A DNA stretch of 6,363 bases from an uncultured Oscillospiraceae bacterium (GTDB lineage: Bacteria > Bacillota > Clostridia > Oscillospirales > Oscillospiraceae): the NCBI GenBank assembly GCA_958436045.1, contig CAUBIP010000085.1, forward strand, positions 1 to 6,363, read 5' to 3'. A program made the translations under genes and the position numbers. The notes under the pieces were generated by a model. It was given only the letters and a program-made list of their open reading frames with translations. It made no database searches and had not been told where the DNA came from. Shown one piece after another: positions 1 through 6,184 of the stretch (the first letter of the stretch is position 1; each line of letters starts with the position of its first letter).

Positions 1-916
1 TGTGGATGGCCAGGAAATCGTCCTCCGATTGCAGGCAGGCAATGGCTGCGGCGACTTTCCCGGCGTAGTTCGTGTCGATCTCACCGGTGGCGCCGGGGAC
101 ATGGACCGGCTTGAGGCCGCACAGCGACGCGATGCCGTGGACCAGCGGGACAGCGCTGATGACAGAGCCGGTGTGCCCGTTGCAGGCGGCAAAGTCTGGC
201 AGCTGTACAGCGGTGCCCTCGGCCCAGAACCAGATGCCATTGGCCGGGAGCTTGCCGTCTGCACGACGCTGCTCGTTGATGGGGTGGTGATCCAGCTTTT
301 GGGTGGCCAGCTGCATCAGCGCTCGCAGAGCGTCGGCATTTTTGCTGCCGTGCATGACCAGAGGGCTGATGGGTTCACCCAGGTGGTCATGGGGCGGCGC
401 AGCCAGCATGCCCGCTGTGGAGCCGCCGTGCTGCACGGCGATGTGCCGGAAGGAATCCGTCGGCTCGATGCGCAGACCGATGGCGTTGCAGCCCGCTTTA
501 AATTCTGGGTCTGCCAGCAGCCAGGTGATGAGGGCGATGGAGCTCTCACCGTCGATGTTCCCGGCGTTGTGGGAGAGGATCTTGCGTTCGCCCCAGGGCA
601 TCTCCCCGTCGGACAGGGCGACCATATTGCAGCGGTAGCTGATCTCGCCTGGCGCGACGGTGAAGCCGCAGCCTGCGGCCTCCAGCGGGCTGCGGCCGGT
701 GAAGTACCGGTTGGGGTCGCAGCCGAAGATGGAGAGGATCGCCGTGTCGCTCCCCGGCGGCAGCTGGGCGGGAACATTGCTGACGCTGCCCAGCAGAGAT
801 TTTTCACAAAGGCTGTCTAAAAACGGCTTGTCTGCCGCCTGCAGGGGCGTTTTTCCGCCCAACTCGGGGACGGGGTTATCAGCCATGCCGTCGCCGATCA
901 AAAGGATATATTTCAA
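1..916 (-). CDS. apgM: Cofactor-independent phosphoglycerate mutase family protein, proposed homoserine kinase (5' part, runs off left edge)
   Basis: The first 305 residues of a metalloenzyme (alkaline phosphatase superfamily) of the archaeal-type phosphoglycerate mutase group, whose members are about 400 aa. Seen: N-terminal LLIGDGMAD (residues 5-13, metal-binding Asp9), PPGSDTAILSIFGCDP (53-68; Ser56 is the likely phospho-accepting nucleophile), GRSPLEAAG (74-82), RCN (95-97), and VPGATGEIDTNYAGK (273-287). The frame is open throughout and the window ends at DDFLAIH, just before the expected second metal-binding motif (EAPDE..GH in the family). The start is TTG at 916-914, because LKYILLIGDG is the natural N-terminus and an AGGAGG lies 7 nt upstream. 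It lies 15 nt behind thrC and is probably co-transcribed with it. Family knowledge: members either interconvert 2- and 3-phosphoglycerate or, when beside threonine genes, are proposed to phosphorylate homoserine. Context favours the second role, but the sequence alone cannot decide it; the symbol is a family label. Confidence 0.85.
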   Translation of the reverse strand, partial: MKYILLIGDGMADNPVPELGGKTPLQAADKPFLDSLCEKSLLGSVSNVPAQLPPGSDTAILSIFGCDPNRYFTGRSPLEAAGCGFTVAPGEISYRCNMVALSDGEMPWGERKILSHNAGNIDGESSIALITWLLADPEFKAGCNAIGLRIEPTDSFRHIAVQHGGSTAGMLAAPPHDHLGEPISPLVMHGSKNADALRALMQLATQKLDHHPINEQRRADGKLPANGIWFWAEGTAVQLPDFAACNGHTGSVISAVPLVHGIASLCGLKPVHVPGATGEIDTNYAGKVAAAIACLQSEDDFLAIH

Positions 917-923
917 CCTTGCG

Positions 924-929
924 CCTCCT
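924..929 (-). promoter_or_regulatory. Ribosome binding site that fixes the TTG start of the phosphoglycerate-mutase-like gene
   Basis: Read on the minus strand, AGGAGG lies 7 nt before TTG (916-914) and 2 nt after the thrC stop codon. The nearest in-frame ATG is at Met11, inside the conserved GDGMAD motif, so it cannot be the start. The strong site probably compensates for the weak TTG codon. Confidence 0.8.
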
Positions 930-931
930 GT

Positions 932-2419
932 TTAATGCCAAGTCTTCTCCGAGACCTTTTGCAGGACATAGGAGAGGATCGCGTCTTTGTCGATGACATC
1001 CTGGTGCAGAGCGGCTTTGTCCCGCAGGCTGGCAAGATTTGCCGGGATGGGGACGCCGGTCATGGCATGCAGGCGGTCCATGATATCAAATTCATCGCCT
1101 TGGGTATCGCCGCCGATGGCGCCGAGGACGGCCACCGGGAATTTATACGGCGAAGCCGTCGAGAGGATGACGACCGGGTTTTTCGGCTGCACGGCCTTTT
1201 TATACTGCTGGGCCACGTTCCAGGCGACGGCGGTATGCGTATCGCACAGGTAGTGGTGCTGCTGCCAGACATCCCGGATGGCCTGGGCGGTCCCGGTATC
1301 GTCGCAGCAGCCGGCCCAGAATTCACTTTGTAGCTGGCGCAGCATTGCGTCGCTGATCTGATAGTGCCCGTCCTCTTTGAGCTGCTTCATATAAGAAGCG
1401 ACAAGGCTTGCGTCGCAGCCGGAAAGCAGGAACAAAAGCCGCTCCAGATTGCTGGAGACAAGGATATCCATGGACGGGGAGACCGTTTTGTGGAACGGAC
1501 GGCGGCGGTCATAGCAGCCGGTGTGGATGAAGTCGGTCAAAACGTCGTTGGCGTTGGACGCGCAGACGAGTGTGCCGACCGGCAGGCCCATGTACTTGGC
1601 AAAGTAGCCTGCCAGAATATCGCCAAAGTTGCCCGTCGGGACGACAAAATCCACTTTGTCGCCAGCCTGGATCCGGCCGGCCTTGACAAGATCGGCATAT
1701 GCCTTAAAATAGTAGACGACCTGCGGCGCCAGGCGGCCGATGTTGATGGAATTGGCCGAGGAGAGGCGCACGCCCTTTCCGGCCAGCAGGGCCGGGTCCT
1801 CGCAGGCGGCAAAGGCGTTCTTGACGCCAGTCTGGGCGTCGTCAAAATTGCCGCGGACGGCGCAGACACAGACGTTCTTGCCCGCCTGCGTGACCATCTG
1901 GGCGCGCTGGACCTTGGAGACGCCGCCTTCCGGGTAGAAGACAATGATCCGTGTGCCGTCCACATCGTGGAAGCCTTCCAGCGCGGCCTTGCCGGTGTCG
2001 CCGGAGGTGGCGGTCAGGATGACGACCTCATCGGAGATGCCCTCCTGGCGGCGGGCTGCCGTGATGAGCTGGGGCAGCATGGACAGGGCGACATCTTTAA
2101 ATGCGGAGGTCGGCCCGCGGAAGAGCTCAAGAATATAATCCCCGCCCACCGGGACGACTGGGGTCAGGTCCTCCGTCTCAAATTTGCCGGTGTACGCCTT
2201 TTGCACGAGCTGGGGCATGTCTTCATACTCCGGCAGCAGGAAGCCGAGGATCTTGCTGGCCATACCCTGGGTGTCGCAGGCAAGGATGCTCTGCCAGTCG
2301 AAGGGGAGATCCTTGAGGTTTTTCAGAATATATAAGCCGCCGTCCGGGGCGATCCCCTTGAGGACTGCCGCGGTCGCCGTGGCGGTCAAGGCGTCGTTAC
2401 GGGTGCTCTGATAGTTCAT
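932..2419 (-). CDS. thrC: Threonine synthase
   Basis: A cytosolic PLP enzyme (495 aa) that converts O-phospho-L-homoserine to L-threonine and phosphate, the last step of threonine synthesis. Length and motifs match the long class found in E. coli and yeast. Seen: N-terminal YQSTRND and GIAPDGGLYI (22-31); GPTSAFKDVAL (102-112) with Lys108 as the PLP Schiff-base lysine; TATSGDTGKAALEGF (136-150); SANSINIGRLAPQ (221-233); the phosphate-binding VPTGNFGDILAGY (260-272); and SPSMDILVSSNLERLLF (314-330). The start ATG (2419-2417) has GGAGA 7 nt upstream. It is first in the minus-strand unit, and the phosphoglycerate-mutase-like gene follows after 15 nt with no terminator between them. It is transcribed divergently from hom. 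No truncation or missing key residue is visible. Confidence 0.97.
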   Translation of the reverse strand: MNYQSTRNDALTATATAAVLKGIAPDGGLYILKNLKDLPFDWQSILACDTQGMASKILGFLLPEYEDMPQLVQKAYTGKFETEDLTPVVPVGGDYILELFRGPTSAFKDVALSMLPQLITAARRQEGISDEVVILTATSGDTGKAALEGFHDVDGTRIIVFYPEGGVSKVQRAQMVTQAGKNVCVCAVRGNFDDAQTGVKNAFAACEDPALLAGKGVRLSSANSINIGRLAPQVVYYFKAYADLVKAGRIQAGDKVDFVVPTGNFGDILAGYFAKYMGLPVGTLVCASNANDVLTDFIHTGCYDRRRPFHKTVSPSMDILVSSNLERLLFLLSGCDASLVASYMKQLKEDGHYQISDAMLRQLQSEFWAGCCDDTGTAQAIRDVWQQHHYLCDTHTAVAWNVAQQYKKAVQPKNPVVILSTASPYKFPVAVLGAIGGDTQGDEFDIMDRLHAMTGVPIPANLASLRDKAALHQDVIDKDAILSYVLQKVSEKTWH

Positions 2420-2441
2420 AGAAATTTCTCCAATCTTTTTC

Positions 2442-2470
2442 TTGCATTTTCGATAAGACTATGATATATT
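2442..2470 (+). promoter_or_regulatory. Candidate sigma-70-type promoter for hom-lysC-asd
   Basis: On the plus strand, -35 TTGCAT (2442-2447), a 17-nt spacer and -10 TATATT (2465-2470, five of six consensus bases). The predicted start is near 2477, giving a leader of roughly 92 nt before the hom ATG. Its -10 overlaps the thrC -10 by two bases, so both promoters probably cannot be occupied at once. Confidence 0.6.
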
Positions 2471-2489
2471 GTTTTCGAGAAAAATGCAA
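2461..2489 (-). promoter_or_regulatory. Candidate sigma-70-type promoter for thrC
   Basis: On the minus strand, -35 TTGCAT (2489-2484), a 17-nt spacer and -10 TATCAT (2466-2461, five of six consensus bases). The predicted start is near 2454, giving a leader of about 35 nt with the ribosome binding site at 2431-2427. The -35 is weak (three of six consensus bases). It overlaps the hom promoter; see the inverted repeat entry. Confidence 0.6.
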
Positions 2490-2528
2490 GTGTTTTTCGT
2501 GGAAATACAAATTTTATTTTTCCACTGA
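2484..2528 (+). other. Possible 14-codon leader ORF upstream of hom (speculative)
   Basis: ATG at 2484 opens a 14-residue reading frame, MQVFFVEIQILFFH, ending in TGA at 2526-2528. The stop falls directly after the right arm of the hairpin at 2499-2525. It has no clear ribosome binding site, and the predicted transcript start is only about 7 nt upstream, so translation would have to be nearly leaderless. There are two Ile codons but no Thr, Met or Lys codons. The composition may only reflect AT-rich spacer DNA. Confidence 0.15.
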
Positions 2529-2535
2529 TTTTTTT
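2499..2535 (+). terminator. Weak hairpin plus T-run in the hom leader, possible attenuator
   Basis: GTGGAAA (2499-2505) pairs perfectly with TTTCCAC (2519-2525) around a 13-nt AT-rich loop. After TGA comes a run of seven T (2529-2535). This resembles a weak intrinsic terminator between the predicted transcript start and hom. The stem is short and AT-rich. An alternative upstream pairing, GAAAAA (2479-2484) with TTTTTC (2493-2498), is also weak. Confidence 0.3.
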
Positions 2536-2568
2536 CCAAAAATATTGCTAGAGCAGAGGAGATAGACT

Positions 2569-3711
2569 ATGATGGTGATCGGGCTTTTGGGGTTTGGAAC
2601 AGTTGGCGGCGGCGTCTATAAATTGGCCGACGCCCGGACGGATATGACAGTGAAATATGTATTGGATCTGCGCCAGATCCCGGAGCTTGGTGACAAGCTG
2701 GTGCATGACTTCGCGGCCATTGTTAATGACCCAGAGGTGGACACCGTCGTCGAGGTGCTGGGCGGCCTGCATCCCTCTTATGAATTTGTGACCGCTGCGC
2801 TGCGGGCTGGGAAGAACGTTGTCACGGCGAACAAATACCTGGTCTGCCACTATTTTACGGAGCTGACGGCGCTGGCCAAGGAGTGCGGCGTGGCCCTGCG
2901 CTGCACGGCGGCGGCAGGCGGCGGCATCCCCTGGCTGTATAATCTGGAGCGGGCCAAGCGGCTGGATACCATCACCAGCGTCTCCGGCATCATGAACGGG
3001 ACGACCAACTATATTATGGATACCATGCTGCACAACCCTGTCTCGTTTGAGAGCGTTCTGAAAGAGGCCCAGGCGCTGGGCTATGCCGAGGCGGACCCGT
3101 CGGCGGATATCGACGGCTGGGATATCCAGCGAAAGCTCATCATCTCCGCCAACATCGCCTTTGATAGCCTGCTTTCGGAAGCGGATGTGCCGACGTTCGG
3201 CATCCGCAATGTGTGCGACGCGGATATCGCGGCGTTCTCTTCGAAAAATCTGGTCTGCAAGCTGATTGCGACGGGGACGAAAACGGCAGCGGGTGTGGCG
3301 GCTTATGTAGAGCCGACCCTGGTCGCCGCGACGGAGCCGGAGTCGGCAGTGCCGTCCAACTTTAATTTGATCACCTTTGAAGGCGAGAACGTCGGCCGCC
3401 TGAGCTTCTTTGGCCAGGGCGCGGGCCGGTTCCCGACGGCATATAATGTCGTGCAGGACTGTATCGACATCGCAGGCGGCGTCAAAGCCTTCTACAGCAC
3501 GCAGATGCGCCCGGTGCAGGTCGATAACGCGGGCGTGACCCACTGCTATTATGTCCGGTTTGCCGGAGAAGACGCCTGGCTCGAGACGAACAAAGCGGCC
3601 GACCTGGGGGAGGGCATCCTGACAAAGCCCGTCTCCGTGGCACAGATGCATGCCTGGGCGGCAGAGGCATTAAAGAAGGATGTGCGCTGCTTCTTTGCAG
3701 GAATGAAATAA
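2569..3711 (+). CDS. hom: Homoserine dehydrogenase
   Basis: NAD(P)H-dependent reduction of L-aspartate 4-semialdehyde to L-homoserine in the cytosol, the branch point toward threonine and methionine. Seen in 380 aa: Rossmann loop GLLGFGTVGGGV (5-16); VVTANKYLV (84-92) with conserved Lys89; AAAGGGIPW (114-122); SGIMNGTTNYI (139-149); and AEADPSADIDGWDIQRKL (173-190), in which Glu174, Asp185 and Lys189 keep the spacing of the catalytic Glu/Asp/Lys of the family. GQGAGRFPTAYNVVQD (282-297) closes the catalytic core. Many Gram-positive homologues are about 430 aa with a C-terminal ACT domain; here only about 60 residues follow Asn320, at best a reduced ACT-like fold (THCYYVRF to VRCFFAGMK). AGGAG (2557-2561) lies 7 nt before the ATG; the directly following second ATG (2572) is an alternative start. 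It is the first gene of hom-lysC-asd. Confidence 0.96.
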   Translation: MMVIGLLGFGTVGGGVYKLADARTDMTVKYVLDLRQIPELGDKLVHDFAAIVNDPEVDTVVEVLGGLHPSYEFVTAALRAGKNVVTANKYLVCHYFTELTALAKECGVALRCTAAAGGGIPWLYNLERAKRLDTITSVSGIMNGTTNYIMDTMLHNPVSFESVLKEAQALGYAEADPSADIDGWDIQRKLIISANIAFDSLLSEADVPTFGIRNVCDADIAAFSSKNLVCKLIATGTKTAAGVAAYVEPTLVAATEPESAVPSNFNLITFEGENVGRLSFFGQGAGRFPTAYNVVQDCIDIAGGVKAFYSTQMRPVQVDNAGVTHCYYVRFAGEDAWLETNKAADLGEGILTKPVSVAQMHAWAAEALKKDVRCFFAGMK

Positions 3712-3726
3712 GGAGAATGGAATCTT

Positions 3727-5049
3727 ATGCTGAAAGTATTGAAATTTGGCGGCTCGTCCATGGCGGATGCGCAGCAGTATGAAAAAATCAAGTCCATCGT
3801 GGAGGCGGATCTCTCCCGCCGGGTCGTCGTCGTCTCGGCGGCGGGGAAGCGCTTTTCCGATGACCATAAGCTGACGGATCTGCTCTATCTGTGCTACGCG
3901 CATCTGCAGTACGGCGTCAGCTGCGACAGCGTCTGGGAGATGATCACCGAGCGGTATCTGGAGATCCGCGACGCGCTGCAGCTGCAGACGGATCTGGAGA
4001 GCGAATTTGCCCAGCTGCGGGAGAAGATGGATAAAAAAGCCGTCACACAGGACGAACTGGTCTCCCGGGGTGAGTATTTCTCCGCCCGGCTGATGGCGGA
4101 TTACCTCGGCTTTGAATTTTTGGACTCGGTCTCTTGGCTGAAGTTTAAATTTGACGGGACGGTCGATCAGGAGAAGTCCTATGCCCTGCTCAGGGAGCTG
4201 GTAGGCCGGAAAAAGGTCGTCATTCCCGGCTTCTACGGCGCGATGCCCGACGGCCATATCAAGACCTTTACCCGCGGCGGCAGCGATATCACCGGTGCGC
4301 TGGCAGCGGCGGCGCTGGATGCCGATGTCTATGAAAACTGGACCGATGTCTCCGGTATGCTGATGGCGGACCCGCGCATTGTCGAAAATCCGGAGCCCAT
4401 TCCTCATGTGACCTACAGCGAGCTGCGGGAGCTGAGCTACATCGGCGCCCAGGTCCTGCATGAGGGGACGATCTTCCCCGTGCGGGAGAAGGGAATTCCG
4501 TTGAATATCCGCAATACCAACGATCCGTCCCACCCCGGCACGATGATCCAGGCAAAGTTTGACGACGCCGCTGATGAGGCGCATTTTATCACCGGCATCG
4601 CCGGCAAGAAAAATTTTTCGATCATCACCATCGCGAAAAACGGCATGTCCTCGGAGTTGGGCATCTGGCGGCGTATTTTGGAGGTCTTTGAGGCGTATAA
4701 TGTCAATATTGCCTACGCGCCCTCCGGCATCGACTGCTTGTCTCTGGTCTTCCCGGCCTCGCAGGTCAACGATAATCTCTACGCGCTCATGGGTGAGCTG
4801 CAGAAGAAGTTTAACCCGGACAGCATTACCTTGACGGAGAATATCTCCATCGTTGCGGCCGTCGGCCGGAAGATGGCGTACCGGCTGGGCGTCTCCGGCC
4901 AGATCTTTGCGACGCTGGGCCAGAACGGCATCAATGTCCGCATGATCACCCAGGGGCCACAGGAGCTGAATATCATCTTCGGTGTGGACAATAAGGACTT
5001 TGATAACGCCATCCGCGTGCTGTACAATAGCTTTGTGAAATCTAACTAA
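3727..5049 (+). CDS. lysC: Aspartate kinase, monofunctional, with two C-terminal ACT domains
   Basis: ATP-dependent phosphorylation of L-aspartate to 4-phospho-L-aspartate, the committed step to lysine, threonine and methionine. Seen in 440 aa: amino-acid-kinase fold with KFGGSS (6-11), VVVVSAAGK (33-41), SRGEYFSARLMADYLG (113-128), TRGGSDITGALAA (182-194), ENWTDVSGMLMADPRIV (203-219) and RNTNDPSHPGT (262-272). Two ACT regulatory regions follow: about 297-345, where GMSSELGIWRRILEVFEAY and PSGIDCLSLVF are typical effector-site surroundings, and about 372-437 (ENISIVAAVG to ITQGPQELNIIFGV). Feedback inhibition by an end product such as lysine is therefore expected; the sequence does not say which. 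Length and layout resemble lysine-sensitive LysC/AKIII-type enzymes. No homoserine dehydrogenase is fused to it. AAGGAG (3710-3715) overlaps the hom stop and lies 11 nt before the ATG, so translational coupling to hom is likely. Confidence 0.96.
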   Translation: MLKVLKFGGSSMADAQQYEKIKSIVEADLSRRVVVVSAAGKRFSDDHKLTDLLYLCYAHLQYGVSCDSVWEMITERYLEIRDALQLQTDLESEFAQLREKMDKKAVTQDELVSRGEYFSARLMADYLGFEFLDSVSWLKFKFDGTVDQEKSYALLRELVGRKKVVIPGFYGAMPDGHIKTFTRGGSDITGALAAAALDADVYENWTDVSGMLMADPRIVENPEPIPHVTYSELRELSYIGAQVLHEGTIFPVREKGIPLNIRNTNDPSHPGTMIQAKFDDAADEAHFITGIAGKKNFSIITIAKNGMSSELGIWRRILEVFEAYNVNIAYAPSGIDCLSLVFPASQVNDNLYALMGELQKKFNPDSITLTENISIVAAVGRKMAYRLGVSGQIFATLGQNGINVRMITQGPQELNIIFGVDNKDFDNAIRVLYNSFVKSN

Positions 5050-5062
5050 GGAGGAATTCCGA

Positions 5063-6067
5063 ATGAAGAAATATAATGTAGCAGTCCTGGGCGCGACGGG
5101 CGCCGTCGGCCAGGAAATGATGAAGATCCTGGAAGAGCGCAGCTTCCCCATCGCGGAGCTGCGCCCGCTGGCCAGCGCCAGAAGCGCCGGGAAGACCGTG
5201 ACGTTCCGCGGCCAGGCGGTCAAGGTCCAGGAAGCGTGCGACAGCGCGTTTGAAGGTATCGACATTGTCCTGGGCGCCGCAGAGAACGACATCGCGGAGA
5301 AGCTGGCCCCGGCCATCGTCAAGGCGGGCTGTGTGTTTGTTGATAACTCCTCGGCGTTCCGGATGAACCCGGATGTGCCGCTGGTCATCCCGGAAATCAA
5401 TCCGGAGGACGTGAAGAAGCACCATGGCATTATCTCCAACCCCAACTGCTCCACCATTATCACCCTGGTGGCAGTCAACGCCCTCAACAAAATTTCGCCC
5501 ATCCGCACGATGACGGCTTCGACGTACCAGGCTGTCTCCGGCGCGGGCGCAGGCGGCCCCATCGAGCTTATGAACGAGATTGAAGCTGTCCGGGAGGGCA
5601 AGACATATGAGCCCAAGGTGTTCCAGCATCAGATCGCCTATAACCTGATCCCCCAGATCGGCGGCGAGGCGTTTGAAGGCTACACCAGCGAAGAGATGAA
5701 GATGCAGAATGAAGGCCGCAAGATCATGCACCTGCCGGAGCTGAAGGTTTCCTGCACCTGCGTGCGGGTGCCGGTCGTCCGCAGCCATTCTATCTCTGTG
5801 ACGCTGCACTTTGACCGTCCCGTCTCTGTAGCGGAAGCGCGGGAGATCATCGCCGCCGCCCCTGGCTGCAAGCTGGTGGACGATCTTGCAAGCAAGGTCT
5901 ATCCCATGCCGCTGGATACCTCGGACCAGGATATCGTCTTCGTCGGCCGGATTCGCCCGGATCTGACGGATGAGAACGGCCTGAACCTCTGGTGCTGCGG
6001 CGACCAGGTCCGCAAGGGCGCAGCGACGAACGCTGTCCAGATCGCCGAGCTGGTCATCAAAGAATAA
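5063..6067 (+). CDS. asd: Aspartate-semialdehyde dehydrogenase
   Basis: NADPH-dependent reduction of 4-phospho-L-aspartate to L-aspartate 4-semialdehyde, consuming the LysC product and supplying Hom (and lysine synthesis encoded elsewhere). Seen in 334 aa, a usual length for bacterial Asd: NADP-binding VAVLGATGAVGQEM (6-19); VDNSSAFRM (93-101); SNPNCSTI (125-132) with catalytic Cys129; STYQAVSGAGAGG (153-165); FQHQIAYNLIPQIG (187-200); KMQNEGRKIMHLPEL (213-227); CVRVPVVRSHSISV (233-246) with substrate-binding Arg235 and catalytic His242; and the C-terminal NLWCCGDQVRKGAATNAVQIAE. Ser precedes the catalytic His where most homologues have Gly, a minor variation. The ribosome binding site TAAGGAGG (5047-5054) overlaps the lysC stop and lies 8 nt before the ATG. 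It is the last gene of the operon; dapA, a common neighbour of asd, is not here. Confidence 0.97.
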   Translation: MKKYNVAVLGATGAVGQEMMKILEERSFPIAELRPLASARSAGKTVTFRGQAVKVQEACDSAFEGIDIVLGAAENDIAEKLAPAIVKAGCVFVDNSSAFRMNPDVPLVIPEINPEDVKKHHGIISNPNCSTIITLVAVNALNKISPIRTMTASTYQAVSGAGAGGPIELMNEIEAVREGKTYEPKVFQHQIAYNLIPQIGGEAFEGYTSEEMKMQNEGRKIMHLPELKVSCTCVRVPVVRSHSISVTLHFDRPVSVAEAREIIAAAPGCKLVDDLASKVYPMPLDTSDQDIVFVGRIRPDLTDENGLNLWCCGDQVRKGAATNAVQIAELVIKE

Positions 6068-6090
6068 GCGATTTCCCCTATCATGCAATA

Positions 6091-6132
6091 GCCCTGCCGG
6101 GATTCAGGATCCCGGCGGGGCGCTTTTGCTTT
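6091..6132 (+). terminator. Intrinsic terminator of hom-lysC-asd
   Basis: A 13-bp GC-rich stem, GCCCTGCCGGGAT (6091-6103) with ATCCCGGCGGGGC (6109-6121), has one G-U wobble and a 5-nt loop (TCAGG). It is followed by GCTTTTGCTTT. It begins 24 nt after the asd stop codon. Confidence 0.9.
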
Positions 6133-6136
6133 ACAC

Positions 6137-6177
6137 AAAACGCCCCGGCGCAGTTTTGAACTGTGCCAGGGCGCGTT
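6137..6177. terminator. Second hairpin between convergent genes, likely terminator for the right-hand minus-strand gene
   Basis: A 15-position stem, CGCCCCGGCGCAGTT (6141-6155) with AACTGTGCCAGGGCG (6159-6173), has a TTG loop, one C/A mismatch and one G-U wobble. On the minus strand it is followed by TTTTGTGT (6140-6133), a U-tract for the gene ending at 6185. On the plus strand the trailing GCGTTT also allows back-up termination after asd, so it may act in both directions. Confidence 0.8.
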
Positions 6178-6184
6178 TCGCGGT

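Larger units (their letters stand above)
2441..2490. repeat. Inverted repeat holding the -35 elements of both divergent promoters
   Basis: Two arms, CTTGCATTTT (2441-2450) and AAAATGCAAG (2481-2490), are perfect reverse complements over 10 bp, centred at 2465.5. Each arm contains one TTGCAT -35 element, and the two overlapping -10 elements lie at the centre. The symmetry may arise simply from two similar promoters, or the arms may also be half-sites for a dimeric regulator. With a 30-nt gap it is a poor RNA hairpin and has no terminator features. Confidence 0.75.

Noticed and set aside
2..820. A 272-codon plus-strand open frame at the left edge.
   Set aside because: It is codon-for-codon the complement of the phosphoglycerate-mutase-like gene, whose conserved motifs all lie on the minus strand.
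1364..2335. A 323-codon plus-strand open frame opposite thrC.
   Set aside because: It is antisense to well-conserved threonine synthase motifs; the translation is Gly/Ala/Asp-rich with no known domain.
2471..2568. A T-box, lysine riboswitch or SAM riboswitch in the hom leader.
   Set aside because: The leader is only about 92 nt, AT-rich and lacks the long structured stems and the T-box consensus; only one weak hairpin is seen.
2548..3651. A 367-codon minus-strand open frame opposite hom.
   Set aside because: It is antisense to a clear homoserine dehydrogenase, is Arg/His/Asp-rich without motifs, and would start inside hom and end in the hom leader.
4462..4482. An internal start in lysC (GAGGGG before GTG codon 252) that could give a separate regulatory subunit as in Bacillus aspartokinase II.
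   Set aside because: The purine-rich stretch is 12 nt from the GTG, weak, and explained by the coding sequence; no better internal ATG with a ribosome binding site exists nearby.
3670..5616. A 648-codon minus-strand open frame opposite lysC and the first half of asd.
   Set aside because: Both plus-strand genes are unmistakable, with family motifs along their whole length. The antisense translation shows no recognisable domain and spans two genes and their junction, as a GC-rich codon-bias shadow would.
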